From Hyaloscypha bicolor E (taxonomy: Eukaryota; Ascomycota; Leotiomycetes; Helotiales; Hyaloscyphaceae): a stretch of 64,000 nt of DNA. Positions 1 through 11,199 of the stretch are shown here, in pieces. A program made the position numbers and the translations under genes. Under the pieces are notes generated by a model. The model did no database searches, was not told the origin of the DNA, and saw only the letters and a program-made list of their open reading frames with translations. The stretch's first letter is position 1; every line of letters starts with the position of its first letter. The DNA lies in NCBI RefSeq assembly GCF_002865645.1, contig NW_020194525.1:62001-126000 (forward strand), given 5' to 3'.

Positions 1-698
1 AAAACCTCGCGGCCGGCGAGAGCTAGATTTGAAAGACTCTCCTGTAATTTATTGAAATCTGCGTTGCAGGTTTCGAATTTTAACGAGCTAAGGTCGTCGA
101 TTCTTGCCTTTAACCCGAGCAATTGGCTCGTCCGTTCAATGTCAATTCTCTCATTTTCTTTAACCATCGTGTGCAGAGAGGACAAGATGGTTGAATTTCG
201 GCCACTAGGAAGTCGTGTTAGACAAATAATCGAGGATTCGAGGAATGGAAAAACAGATGATCACATACCTCACCACCGCCACAAGTTGAGAGGCTATCTC
301 GCCCGATGATCTCTCAAACGTCCCTAAGTCTGTCGATTTGTTCTTTTGCAACCGCCCCTTTCAGCGTTTTCCGAAAGCTGCTCCATTTACTGTCCTTCTT
401 TGCCCTGAGAACCTTTATCAAGCCAAGGAGGGCTTCCGTATCCCGAATGCATTCCTTGCTCAACCCATGCAAAGCTTTTCGGGCGGGATAGTACGAGCAA
501 GCCGTGGCTGCTCAAGCGCCTGCTCAAGCTCATGGAGACTATTGGCAATTCCCTAGAGGTGAACATGGTTTCTTGGACTTCCTATGCAGCTATGCTCGAC
601 CTATATATTTCGTAGGTAGAAGAGAACTCTTTAGAGTTGTAATTAATGGACTGGACAATGATTCTTGCGAGTTCAATGGCTGTAAATAGATCAATCAT
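1..698 (-). pseudogene. N-terminal part of a fungal NLR-like STAND (NACHT-type) protein, decayed and cut by the window edge
   Basis: Read on the minus strand from an ATG at 698. Frame fragments follow the usual order of the helical N-terminal domain of fungal STAND/NACHT proteins: a start-proximal piece containing IVQSINYNSKEFSSTYEIYR, then HELEQALEQ, then KALHGLSKEC, DTEALLGLIKVLRAKK and KWSSFRKTLKGAVAKEQID, and after an intron NERIDIERTSQLLGLKARID. The family usually continues into a NACHT/NTPase domain, which would lie left of position 1. A canonical 64-nt intron at 205-268 (GTATGT, CTAAC branch, CTAG) joins the last two pieces. The pieces sit in different frames: an in-frame TAG near 580, shifts near 560, 500 and 300. 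That makes it a pseudogene rather than an intron-rich gene. Such proteins are signalling or heterokaryon-incompatibility receptors in living form. The family call is from memory of conserved blocks; I am fairly sure of it. Confidence 0.6.
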
Positions 699-1166
699 TA
701 TGTTGTACGCGAGGCTGCAACTGGGTAATAGGAATAGGCAGAGAGAAAATATAGAGGCATATTCCAGACATTTCAGATAGATGTGGCTGAATATACGAGG
801 TCTCGATCTCTCAAGCCCTTAGAGACTGTGGTTCTTCGAAGCTGTATGGGCCCAGCGACAAGTGGTGTTGAAATCGCAAAGGCTGAGTACTGAGATGAAA
901 CCCTGGAGAGATGACAAAGAAGTGGGAAATGCGGCGGCTGAGATAATGTGGCAATGCAATGTGACCTTATGTCCACCAGTGATCCTACGACCTGGCTGGC
1001 TCTCGGCTAGGCTGCCAAAGGGGTTGATTTGGCTACTACTCATGCAATGAAGAACTAACCAGGCCTAGTTCAGCGCCCAAATTTTGACTGAAGAAAAGAG
1101 CATCTTTACCCCGCGATATCTCAGAGCTCACTCACTGTACACCACCACCACCACCTCAAACCCAAA
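699..1166. other. Intergenic, no gene seen
   Basis: Short opposing reading frames only, with no family resemblance. An (ACC)n tract lies at about 1141-1155, just before the 2EXR-like relic. Confidence 0.5.
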
Positions 1167-1725
1167 ATGTCCTCTCTTCTCCCTAACCATCCACCACTCA
1201 CCTCCTTATCCTCTTCTCAACCTTCCCATCCGAGATCCAACAATACACGTGGAACATCCTAGCCTCCCTTGAAGCACAAGAACGAGGCGTACAAAATCAA
1301 CGAATAGGCCGCGATCGCCCCCCTTAAGTGTGGAGCCGACGACCACTCAGCTATTTAACTCCAAATCATTAACTAGCCTCACTACCTCCCGAAATTCCCA
1401 CAAGTCTGCGCAAACTCACGCGAAGTCTCGCGGCGGATATTCACCCACTAGCTGAGTTATAATGGCGGGTACATCTATGTCAACAAGGCGAGAGACATGT
1501 TCCACTTCACCAGGGGTGAGTTCGGAGAGTACTGGTTCCTCGATGCGGGCATTGCACGGAGCCTCAATATAGCTGCAGAATCGGATGAGGTCGCGCTCAA
1601 GTAGTTCAAAGAGCAGATCAAGGGCGTCCAGCACTTTGAGTTCTATTACCTCCTCTGGAAGGCGTTTTCCAGTCGCATAGCTATCAGGACTCGAACTTCT
1701 TCACTTCTGCTTTCCCCAATATGAG
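1167..1725 (+). pseudogene. Decayed 2EXR/F-box-like protein fragment
   Basis: From an ATG at 1167 the plus strand gives an S/P-rich start, then in a second frame FPSEIQQYTWNILASLEAQE, like the LPxEIxxxIW opening of fungal 2EXR and F-box-like proteins. After about 100 nt of non-coding-looking sequence comes QVCANSREVSRR, matching the VCRESR signature of 2EXR domains, and then GGYIYVNKARDMFHFTRGEF, the usual hydrophobic continuation. In-frame TAG codons near 1450 and 1600 and changes of frame break it. 2EXR proteins are a large fungal family without a settled function. The reading frames on the opposite strand here are shadows. Confidence 0.42.
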
Positions 1726-2556
1726 GATCTTGACAATTATATTTGTTAACCATGATATTGTTCGGAAATTGAGGGCTGGGTATTGCTATGTTGAAAAGGG
1801 ACTCGCGGGAGATTTGCGTGGTGCAAAGAGAGCTGGGGAATTCTTGGGATCAACTTCAATTTCGTGGTGAGGTCTTATCCTGCTTCGAGTGCCCCTGTTT
1901 TGAAGATTGCGACTTACGTGACGAACCAGAGGGAGTATAGGGAAATCGATGAGGAGAATCGGTTCACATGCGTCATGTATCATGTATCATGACCCGCAGC
2001 GGGGATTCTTGTAAATTTCCATCGGTGATAGTCTGCTTGGTAGGCAAGCATTGCTGGTGGCAAAGTCAGCGCTCATGGCAATGCCTCGGTGTGTCCAGGG
2101 ACTTGAGCTACAGTTCTATTAGCGACGAGCAAAATATAGGATACAAACCTTCCACAAAGAGCTGTGCCCTCTATGCCTCGAGATGGGTGGGATTGTGGCC
2201 CGCTGTCCTCCTTGCAACCAGCATAACTCATGCTAAATCACTTCTACGACTAAAGCGTCAACAGGGCACATGTAGTATCAAGACACAGTCGTTAGACAAT
2301 ATTCTTCAATATATTTCAAGTCTGGTTTGTGCTTCTATTGAGCAATATGCAGAACCACTTACGCCCTTATCACGCCCTGGTGCAAGCCACCAGATATACC
2401 AAATTTTTTTGATGTAAATACCATGGAACAACCCGCCAACTCCAGTCCAAAGATATGATCTTGGTATAGGACATAATATGTGCTCTTTAGACATAGATTT
2501 TGATTGGGGCGCCGTCTCGATAGAGAGATTTGTTCAACTTCGCCTGGAAATAGTTT
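1726..2556. other. Intergenic; one long unassigned frame
   Basis: A 149-codon plus-strand frame at 1968-2417 has no recognisable domain, no clear splice pattern and odd composition (Cys, Trp and Ser rich), so I do not call it a gene. The right end holds the 3' flank of the RIB1-like gene, which ends at 2557 on the minus strand. Confidence 0.4.
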
Positions 2557-3807
2557 TCATGAGTTTTCACTCATCTGAAGCATGTGCCCCATCTTTTCTA
2601 TCTGGAAGAAGTCAGCATGCGAAAATAGGAACTGAAAGTTTCTGGACCATACCTTCGTCTTCAAATACCCGCCCACCTCCTGGCTCCTGATGCCGCCACT
2701 CTTTCCCCTCCACGCCAACGGAATCATAGCCACTCTCTCTTTGACTACGATCTCCCTGTTCGGCCCCTCAACAGCGCGTACTTTGTCCGGGTTGTTCGTC
2801 AACAACCGAATGTCCTGCACCCCCAAATCAACCAACATAGCCGTGGCGAGACCATAACTCCTCGCATCTGCAGGATGCCGAAGCAGCAGATTCGCCTCCA
2901 CGGTATCAGATCCCAAATCCTGCAGATTGTATGCTTTGAGCTTCTCTCCCAATCCGATTCCTCGTCCTTCCTGCCGCAAATAGATTATAATCCCACCTCC
3001 AGATCCAGGCATCGACATCAGTCGCGCAGCTTCATCCAACTGTTCTCCACAGTCGCACCGCGCAGACCAAACCGTCTCTCCCGTATAGCACTCGCTGTGT
3101 ATTCTCACCAACGGCGGCTCCTTCTCCTTCTTCCGGTTCTCCGCGGATTGCTCACTCTCGCTCGGTAACCTCGAGCTCGTCCGACCAGGGTATAATCGCC
3201 CAGTATATGCCCCTCGAATCAATCTGTCCATCTCGGTCTCACCCTCCCGTGGCGCATCCAAGCTTCGACTCCGAATTTCGTTCCCGAACACAATCGCTAG
3301 ATGCTCCTTGTTGTCCTCGCTATTTTGGTATAGATGCAGAAACATCTCCGTCCCTGAACCGCCTATTGTAGTTGGTATTCGTGCGCGGACAACACAGTTC
3401 ACGTCCGGAAGGCGGTCAAGCAGTTTCGGCTTCTTCTGTCCGCACCCGCCATTGATTGCTGTGCTGTCTACCGGTACAGATTTCGGGATGTGCTGAGAGT
3501 GGTGGTGATGCGAGGGTGTATGTGTACCAGGTGTCGAGGGAGGGGTAAATGCTGGGGATACTAAGCCGGGCAGTTCTGAGTCCGAGTCGTGGTCTTCGTG
3601 GGCGGAAGAGGATGCCGAGCCGAGCGCCATGGCGATTGAGCGCTCATTGATGGAGAGGGAGTTCAGGTCGAGTTCGGATATGGCGCGAGAGACGGGGATC
3701 GGCCGAGGCGAGTAGAAGGGAGGGAGTTGAGGGACTTGGTCATCGTCATCGTCGCTGGAGATCTGCCAGGACGAGGGGTGGGATGGTTGAGCATGGAGGT
3801 CCGGCAT
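2557..3807 (-). CDS. RIB1: GTP cyclohydrolase II (riboflavin biosynthesis)
   Basis: Converts GTP to 2,5-diamino-6-ribosylamino-pyrimidinone phosphate plus formate and pyrophosphate, the first committed step of riboflavin (FMN/FAD) synthesis, in the cytosol. The start ATG is at 3805-3807. Residues 1-130 are a low-complexity acidic/Pro/His-rich extension. The catalytic domain follows: HSECYTGE with the zinc cysteines Cys240, Cys251 and Cys253, [20 protein letters not shown] (residues 277-296) and LLTNNPDK (335-342). A 51-nt intron at 2602-2652 (GTATGG, GCTGAC branch, CAG) precedes the last exon; splicing gives YLKTKIEKMGH, matching the conserved C-terminus of yeast RIB1, and a 399-residue protein. 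The intron is a multiple of three without a stop, so the unspliced frame also stays open (416 residues). Divergent from the oxidoreductase at 4653. Confidence 0.93.
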   Translation of the reverse strand: MPDLHAQPSHPSSWQISSDDDDDQVPQLPPFYSPRPIPVSRAISELDLNSLSINERSIAMALGSASSSAHEDHDSDSELPGLVSPAFTPPSTPGTHTPSHHHHSQHIPKSVPVDSTAINGGCGQKKPKLLDRLPDVNCVVRARIPTTIGGSGTEMFLHLYQNSEDNKEHLAIVFGNEIRSRSLDAPREGETEMDRLIRGAYTGRLYPGRTSSRLPSESEQSAENRKKEKEPPLVRIHSECYTGETVWSARCDCGEQLDEAARLMSMPGSGGGIIIYLRQEGRGIGLGEKLKAYNLQDLGSDTVEANLLLRHPADARSYGLATAMLVDLGVQDIRLLTNNPDKVRAVEGPNREIVVKERVAMIPLAWRGKSGGIRSQEVGGYLKTKVWSRNFQFLFSHADFFQIEKMGHMLQMSENS

Positions 3808-4652
3808 TGTGGTTGAGGGCGCGAGGGAGTGCGTAGGAGGTGTTTATAAGGACAGTGGTGGGAGCAACATGGGAGGCTGACTTAAGCGCGGCTCAGGGCT
3901 TGGGCTGAGTGGAAGATGTTGGAACGGAGCGGAGCACCAGGAGGGGAATGTTTTGAATGTGAAGTTACTCGAGACGTGAAGGCCGAGGTCGCTAATGCGC
4001 GATGACCGATTTTAGTAATCGATAAGAAATGGAGAATTTGAAATCGAAATTGTGATTTATGCGTGGCAACACCAAAATGATTGACACCCAGGCATACAGA
4101 AGTATAATTACGTTTCTAGGTGTTCTTACGAGAGAAACCTAACTGGTCTTGGTATGAAGTCGCTCTGGCTGCATGGCATGGAGTTGACAAGAAGTACGAA
4201 GGGTCGGAAACCGAAGCCGGTCTTGGTCACGTGCGATCGACCCGTCAGCGGCACTAACCTTAACGGCTCGGTTAGACAATCTCCTCCTCGGACCACCGGA
4301 CTTCTCTCGTCATGGCACGACTCTCCTAGACCACCTCGACGACAACATCTCATTGGCCAATGGCTATGACGTTCATTCTACAAGTGGAAGAATGTTTTCA
4401 GTCTTTGCCTTTCAACAGCTCCGAAACCCTCTTCGGAGATAAACCTTCGACATGACGGAGGGCAATTGGTACATTGTGCTAACACTTTCTGCCGACGCCA
4501 TGGTATTGTGGACTAAGACCCTGAAGAGGCCTGCAAATGCTATACTCACTGACGTGTACATTAATTGGAGATGAAGGAAGCAGAGCAATATAAAAGCCCC
4601 ATCTCTTGCTGACTGACAGTTCAAACAAATACACCTGTATTCTACTCTCACA
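3808..4652. promoter_or_regulatory. Divergent promoter region between RIB1 and the OYE-like gene
   Basis: About 845 nt separate two divergently transcribed genes. A TATA-like box lies 60 nt before the OYE start. The RIB1 side is purine-rich without an evident TATA box. Short frames at 4126-4369 have no family resemblance. I see no defined operator. Confidence 0.5.
4589..4595 (+). promoter_or_regulatory. TATA box of the OYE-like gene
   Basis: TATAAAA, 58 nt upstream of the ATG at 4653, in a suitable position for a fungal core promoter. Visible directly; its use is inferred. Confidence 0.55.
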
Positions 4653-6044
4653 ATGGCACCAGAACGATACCAATCTGCTAGTGGCGATGCCTCTCCTCTG
4701 GGCAAGCCCCTCAAGTTCCAATTCTCTGGCAGAACAGCCAAGAACCGATTCTTAAAGGCTGCTATGACAGAGCGTATCTCATCATGGGATCCCAAGGACT
4801 TCAAGGCTCGAGGAATCCCTTCCAAGAACCTCATCAACGTATACAAGCGCTGGGGTGAAGGGGGCTTTGGCCAGATCTTGACTGGAAATATCATGATCGA
4901 GTATGACCAATTGGAGGCAATGGGAAACCCAATCATCCCCAGGGACGCTGAGTTTTCTGGCCCTCGATTTGAAGCCTTCAAGGAGTTGGCAACACAGTCG
5001 AAAGCCCATGGTTCTTTGATTGTAGGCCAAGTCAGCCATCCTGGCCGTCAGGTGGAAAACAGAATTCAGAAGAACCCCATCTCTGCTTCTGATGTTCAAC
5101 TCGAGGGTAAGTTCCCATTCATTAATCGTTGCGCAGACCGTTCCTGACACAATGAAGGTCAAGTGATGGGCATGGAATTCGCCAAACCCCATGCCGCGAG
5201 TCAAGACGAAATCAATGTCGTAATCGACGGCTTCGCCCACGCAGCAGAGTTCCTCGAGAAAGCAGGCTATGATGGCATTGAACTACACGGAGCTCACGGT
5301 TACCTCCTTGCGCAATTCCTCTCCCCGACCACAAACAAACGAACGGATAAATATGGAAGCTCGCTCGAAAACCGCCTGCGGATCATTCTTGAAATCGCTG
5401 ATGCTTGTCGGAAGCGAGTCTCTAACGACTTCATTATTGGCATCAAAGTTAACTCAGTTGAGTTCCAAGACAAGGGATTCTCTCCAGAGGATGCGAAAGG
5501 ATTGTGTCAAGCGCTGGAAGAGGCCAAGTTTGATTACGTCGAGCTTTCGGGCGGGACATACGAATCTCTTGCCTTCGGCCACAAGAGAGAGAGCACGAAG
5601 AAACGTGAATCATTCTTCATCGAGTTCGCGGAGGAGATCGTGAAGCCCCTTACAAAGACGAAAACATACATCACCGGTGGAATGAAGACAGTCGGCGCCA
5701 TGGTCAAGGCTCTTGATACGGTCGATGGTGTCGGCCTTGCACGTCCCGTATGCCAGGAACCCCACCTCCCCAGAGATATCCTCGATGGCAAGGTCAGGGG
5801 AGCCATTAAATTGAAGCTCGACGACAATGACTTTGGTCTTACTAACGTCGCTGCTGGAACACAGATCAGACAAGTTGGCAAGGAACAGGAGCCGATTGAC
5901 CTTAGTGATCAGAAGAACGTGGATGTGTTTAAGAAGGACATGGGGGCTTGGGGGAAGAAGCTTGGTGACGATAAGGAGATGAGGGAGTTTGGATACGTTG
6001 ATCTTAGTCAGGCTGCAAAGCCGTACGGTACAGTTTCGGCTTAG
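4653..6044 (+). CDS. NADH:flavin oxidoreductase, Old Yellow Enzyme family
   Basis: FMN-dependent ene-reductase-like protein of the OYE family (TIM barrel), expected to reduce activated C=C bonds with NAD(P)H; substrate unknown. Two exons: 4653-5106 and 5158-6044, with a 51-nt intron (GTAAGT, CTGAC branch, AAG), giving 446 residues. Visible signatures are NRFLKAAMTE near the N-terminus, typical of fungal members, the substrate/FMN segment HGAHGYLLAQFLSPTTNKRT followed by D-KYGSS-ENR, and the C-terminal phosphate-binding segment TGGMKTVGAMVKALD with GLARPVCQEP. A TATA box lies just upstream. The tail after residue 390 is lysine/glutamate-rich. The frame before and after the intron is continuous and nothing looks damaged. 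Confidence 0.9.
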
Positions 6045-6258
6045 ATTTATTTAGATGTACAGGCAAATATCGATTCATGACTTACAACTATACACAAAAT
6101 GTCGAACCCAAAGCCCAAGTCTTCCCTGAATTACATTTTCCCAGTCGAAATGCCCCGAACTCCTGGGCACAATTTCTGTGCTTCAAGTTCCATGCCCTGG
6201 GATTACAACCAATGAAACGAGCCCCCCCTATATACCTCGAGTCGAATGAAGCAACCGC

Positions 6259-8935
6259 TTAATTACTTGCCTCTGAATCATTATCCAAATCAACAAGCGC
6301 TTGATAACTCATCATCTTCTTCTCACACTTCGCAAGCTGTTTCGCATTCCGCCTCAACAGTTCCATCTCCTCCTCCCTCGACACCGCCAGCCTCCTCTCC
6401 TTCTCCCTCAACACCTCACGATCCCTCTCATAATTCCTCTCCATCTCCGCCACCACTCTTGCAATCTCACTCTGCTTCGCAAGCTCCAGCGCGTTGGCTC
6501 GGTGCTTCACATCCTCTAGCTCCTGCTCCAGCTTGCTGATGATCCCGACGCGGGAATTGCTGTCGCGATTCAGTACCAAGATCTGCGCCTGGATCTCGGG
6601 AACTCTTCTTGACGCCCAGATTCTGTCGTTCTCGATTGGCTGAGGCGTTGTTGAACTCGGTTTGGTGTCATTGCTGTATCGTGACTGTGAGCTCCCGCTC
6701 GCGGAAGGTTTGGCGTTCCAGGAGATGGGGGTGACGGGTTCGTAGTCTGCAGGAGGCTTATTCACAGGCTGGAAACTTTGGCTTTCGAGGATGTGTGTGG
6801 GAGGCGGAGGTCTTGGCGCCGAATGGGGGTGAGGAGGTGAGGGCTCGGGATGCATGCTGTGTCGTGGATGTGGTGGGGGCCCGTACGGCGATTCATGCGT
6901 AGCTCGGGCCTGATGAAGGGGACCAGTACGCAGGGGTGGAGGTGGGCCGTCTTGGACCCAGATGTGAGGTTGTTGTTGTTGTTGTTGGACTGGAGGTGGA
7001 GGGGCTTCTGGTGGTCCTCGGTTCGGGGTAACTTCCTCCGGTGCACGTGCAGGTGCTATCTTGCGCTAGGGATTGTTAGTCGGCATCCCTGTTCAAGTCG
7101 GGGGTTACTTACGATAATGTTGATGGGTTCGCTCATGGGAGGACTGACTGTTGGCGGTTGGTCTGCCATGTTTGGCCTCAGTTCTTCGTCCAGTCGAGGT
7201 TTTTTGTGTTGATGTCCATATGCTGGAGGGTCTCCTTGGCCTCGTGGGGCTACCTCGATAATTTCATGACCTTCCATTGACCCCTGCGCTCGCTTCCCAG
7301 CCGTTGTTGGGAGGGAATACTCGTTCGCATATGAGAAGTCTTCCCGTGGGCGGTCTTCCAGACTCCTCCTGTTTGTCTTTTGACGATGGTTAATAAACCA
7401 ATTCTAAATTAGATTAGCCTTGAGAATTCAACTTCGATTAATACCTCTTACCCTTATGGTCTTTTCCTCGACACCTAATTCATTCGCCATTTCTATCCTG
7501 CTATAGACGTCTGGATTCGACCCAGTTCTTGCAACCTTTTCTTCGAGATAGGCTCTTTGTTCCGGTGTAAAGCGAAAAGCAGTGCTTCTCGGTTTCTTGG
7601 TCGACGGTGCCGGAGAAACACTGGCGGTTTCTTCTGGAAGAGCAGTGCGTAGAGGACCTTCGGTCTTAAAACCCGTAGTTTTTGCCTCCTCGACGGAAGG
7701 GGACTTGGATGCTACGGGAAAGGGCCTGGGAGAATTGACAGAAGACCATTGCGCTGCCGGTTGAGGGGAAACCCTTATTTCAACTTTCTCTTGCTGCTCT
7801 TGTGGCTTCTCCTTCTCCTGTGGCTGTCCTTGCTCCGGTGGTAGTCCTTGATCCTGTGGATGCCCTTGCTCCTGTGGCTGCCCTTGGTCCTCTTGGGCTT
7901 CCTCCTCCTCTTGCTCTTGCTCCCTGTACCATCGCAGGTAATTCCACTTTGTGATCCCGAACTTCCGTGGTAGGTCATTGACAGCGGGAGTATACCCCAA
8001 TTCACCAAGCATGGCTTTTATTTTGTCGACAAGCGCTGGACTTATGGATTCCCCATCTGGCTTCTGATCGCAAACCGTAAGTCGGGAAGGAAAGAGGATA
8101 ATGGCTGAAACCTTACCTTCGGCGTTCTGTTTGGTTGATTGGGAGATGTACTCTCCTTTTCGGCTTTGGACGACAGGCTAGAGTCCTTTCTAGATCTTCC
8201 TCTTGGTGTCCTGTTTGGTTGAGTGGGAGAAACTGTTTCTATCTCTTCATTAGAAGGTAGTCCGGGATCCTTCTCAGCCGTCCTCCTCGGCGTCCTCCTC
8301 GGTTCGCTAACAGTCGGGCTTTCAGCATCCACCTTGGAAGGTGGCTCAGGCGTTTTCCCCGACTCGACAGGTTCTTCGTTTTCATTTGACTCAACCCCAC
8401 AGCTGACCTCAAATGGTTCCTCAGAGGACAAAGATTCGTCTTCGATATCGAGTCCAGTCCCAGCAGCAAGAGGAGATTTATCTTGCACCAGGTTCCAGTA
8501 CGCATCACATGCATCTACAGATCTGGTATGACCATTCTCTTTCAGGCGTTCCGATACTCTTTTCCAATGCTTAGCCCATGACATAACGGCTGAAGGGTCA
8601 GTCTCCTCCAATTCGAGTTGCTCTTCAGTCATGCCAAGTAGTATCTGGTGCTCAGTATCGTCCCATCTAGGGCCAGCGGCTTTTTCATTGGCCTTTTGGG
8701 CACCGAGAGTGCGCTTCCAGTATCCAAGGCAAGCGGCCGATGTTCTGCTGTGACCCCTTCTGTGTAGCCGGTCGGAAACGTTAGTCCAGTGTTTGGCCCA
8801 AGGAATGACCTTCGACGCGTCTTTCTTCTCCAGTTCGAGCTGTTCATTCGTCAAGTCGACGAGTATGTCGTGCTCCTCGTCGCTCCATCTTGACGCTGCC
8901 GATGGCCCTTGGGTTGAGAGCCGTGCCGGACACAT
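6259..8935 (-). CDS. Homeodomain protein with two N-terminal Myb-like repeats and a C-terminal coiled coil
   Basis: Probable nuclear DNA-binding protein of 842 residues. Exons 8117-8935, 7452-8063, 7113-7403 and 6259-7065 are all in phase 0, with introns of 53, 48 and 47 nt with good GT-AG and CTAAC/CTTAC signals. The first ATG in frame is at 8935; the frame is open further upstream but has no ATG. Two Myb/SANT-like repeats lie at about 16-77 and 90-150, each starting RW(S/D)D and sharing WAKHW. A Pro/Gln/Glu-rich linker contains imperfect PQEQGHPQDQG-type repeats. The homeodomain at about 429-490 is split by intron 2 and has the recognition helix NWFINHRQKTNRR (W, F, N and R at the invariant places). 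After a Pro-rich/polyGln segment, the last ~95 residues are a strongly charged heptad-like coiled coil. Function unknown; a transcription regulator is the natural inference. Confidence 0.78.
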
Positions 8936-10256
8936 CTTCCGCACTCCCGCAGCCTCGTGGATCGCGAGTCGTCCGATGGGATGAACAGAACTGGCGTCGG
9001 AGGGTGGCGAAAAGCTCGGGCGAGATGGCAAGCGTACGCTGTGACAGCGGGTGTAATCTGGATGGAAGAATTGCTCGACGGGAAAAAGATTCGGGTTGTT
9101 TGCGCTGGCTAGATTTGACTGACGAATCAACACGAATCAACAGGATTATTGTAATTATTCCGCCTCCCTTGGCTCTCCGCCCGTGTCAGTCGACCTGGGT
9201 GCTGGCTGTGTTTGTGTGACGGGCCAGGGGACCTGTTGTCGAGTTGGGAGTCATGCAATCCTTGTTGATCACTTTACGAGCGAGCCGGGAGAGGGTCGAT
9301 ATATGAGAGTGAGAAAATGAGGCCCCGCTTGTTCTGATTGCCGGGGATAGAGCGAGCATTATATTAGGGTTAGGATCAGGATTTGAATTAGGATTAGCAT
9401 CAATAGGATTAGGTTGCAGAAGCCATCTACCATATCCGGTAGCGTCGTATTGATAACTGCAACCTGCCGGGCCGGGGTTAGCAGCGGACGTGGTTGTGGT
9501 GGATGCAATGCGGTGGAGGCTGCCAATTTTTAGGTGCTTATTACGAAATGTGTCTTCAACAGGGCGAATGAGATCGGGAGTGGAGATAACAGTATGTCAT
9601 CTCGTGTGAGTAATAGTAAGGGTCCATCTGAGCCCGCGACCAATGGGCTAATGGCTAGTCAGTGTAATGTGGTCACAGAACTCACGGACTCACGACTCAC
9701 AACTCACAACTCACAGACCGACCGTCACACCTTTAAGCGATGCATGTCCTGTACTAGTAATTGGAAGGGGGCGCAGCAAGGTCATCATTGCTTTTTGCTC
9801 GGCAACCTCCACACCCTCCACAACCTGGAAGCGGCTTGCAGGGTTGTAGTGATCTTCCGCGCGACGTGCCAGCACCGTCACAGTGTCAGCATCAGCATTG
9901 TAAGATCTCATTTCCATAAATCTCCCTGGCTCCACCTCTGTTTCTACAACCACATTTGGGCTCCCTTGGGCTCCCTTCAACAGAACCGCATAACCATAAC
10001 CATGAAGAGAACTATGGCATCCCCCACTCGCACAATGCTGTACCTTGCCTATCCTGGCCAAGGACTATTTGTGTGCAAGCCGAAGAAGAAAAAAAAGTAA
10101 ATTCGTGGCGCTCCCGCCCGAGATTTTTATTAGCACTCCGGTGGCTCCACTGAGATGCCACTTCGAAGAGTCAGTTTGAAGAAGTGATAAAGGTTAATAA
10201 GTCCTTTCAACTCCCCGATTCCAACCATCACTTCACGTGGACTTTCCACCTTCAAA
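8936..10256. other. Long intergenic region, no supported gene
   Basis: The homeodomain protein's frame stays open upstream of its ATG to about 9133 without another ATG. Two overlapping frames on opposite strands at 9534-10100 (plus) and 9711-10061 (minus) both lack a proper ATG start and any known domain. The minus one has ordinary protein-like composition (EVEPGRFMEMRSYNADADTV) and is the better candidate if one is real. A degenerate telomere-like run lies at 9364-9413. The right end is the GNAT promoter. Confidence 0.45.
9364..9413 (+). repeat. Degenerate interstitial telomere-like repeat
   Basis: Hexamers in unbroken register: TTAGGG, TTAGGA, TCAGGA, TTTGAA, TTAGGA, TTAGCA, TCAATA, then GGATTAGG. 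The fungal telomere unit is TTAGGG; this reads as a decayed array. Confidence 0.5.
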
Positions 10257-10977
10257 ATGCCAATTCGCCAAGCTAACTACAGCGACCTCCGCCCAGCAGC
10301 TGAAGTGGCAGCTGCTGCCTTCATTGAAGATGAACTCTTCGGCGAGCTGATGCATCCACATCGACACCAATACCCCGAGGATTTTCTCCATGCTTGGCAG
10401 CAAGACTTCCGGGCCAAATGGCTTCAACGGGCGTACGTTTTTCTCGTTGCCGTCGACGACAACGGGAAGGTGGTAGGACTTGCAACATGGGAGCGGGAGT
10501 GTGAAGAGAGACAGTTTGGACTCCTAGATCCAAGTTCGTCTCGGCGGTCTGATTTGGGGGACTTGAGATGGTACTGATCATGTGATAGGAAGGTTAATTT
10601 ATCATCTTGCGTCTTGGTATACTGGACTTGAGAGATGGATATGGCCGAACCGTGCTGCGGATCCCTCAAAAGCCAATGTGCTGGACGAGTCGAAGCCGCT
10701 GATTGAGCACCATTGGGCTGGATTACGGGAACAGAATTGGTATTTGGATCTTCTTGCTGTGCATCCGAAGTATCAGGGGCAGATGTATGGGAGGGGATTG
10801 GTGCAGTGGGGAGTTAACGAGGCGAAAAAAGAAGGCGTTTGTGCTTCTTTGATTTCAGCGAGTGGGAAGGAGAGGTTTTACGGGCGATTTGGGTTTATAG
10901 AGGTGGGGAGAGCGAATGTTGGGCCGCTGTCTGGGATTGACGGTGGAGCCATTATGTTTACTGACGTGAAGGCTTAA
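10257..10977 (+). CDS. GNAT-family N-acetyltransferase
   Basis: Predicted acetyl-CoA-dependent N-acetyltransferase, 221 residues, substrate unknown. Exon 1 is 10257-10533 and exon 2 is 10589-10977; the 55-nt intron (GTTCGT, CTGAT, TAG) joins LLDP to RRLIYHL, restoring the DPR-plus-hydrophobic segment usual in fungal members. The acetyl-CoA binding loop is visible as HPKYQGQMYGRGLVQWG (Q-x-x-G-x-G), and the C-terminal FYGRFGF matches the usual Y-x-x-x-GF motif. The start ATG follows a normal purine context (CAAAATGC). Its 3' end faces the racemase at 11200 with 222 nt between the stops. The donor GTTCGT is slightly unusual, so the exact junction is somewhat uncertain. Confidence 0.82.
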
Positions 10978-11199
10978 GAAGCAAGATAAATATATAAATG
11001 GGAAGGTGGCCTGAGACCCTGAGTGGCCAACTCCGTGGTTCGACTCCCTGGACGAGATCAAGCAGAGGCGATGGCGGACAGCGAGTTTGCGGGAGCTGAT
11101 GGGTGAACGAGACCCGATCGATGTTGGCCCAATTCTCGCATCGGGCAATGATTGTTCTCACAAAATATATAATCATTCACCGAGTCGCCTCAAATGGAA

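Noticed and set aside
1968..2417. 149-codon plus-strand frame
   Set aside because: No recognisable domain, atypical composition, and it follows directly on decayed sequence.
4412..5240. Long minus-strand frames opposite the OYE gene
   Set aside because: Shadows of the clearly coding plus strand; no domain content.
9534..10100. Overlapping 188-codon plus and 116-codon minus frames
   Set aside because: Neither begins with ATG, they overlap each other on opposite strands, and no domain or splice pattern supports either; the minus one remains a faint possibility.
11025..11065. tRNA-like GTGGTTCGACTCC
   Set aside because: T-stem has a mismatch and a wobble and no acceptor or anticodon stem can be built around it.
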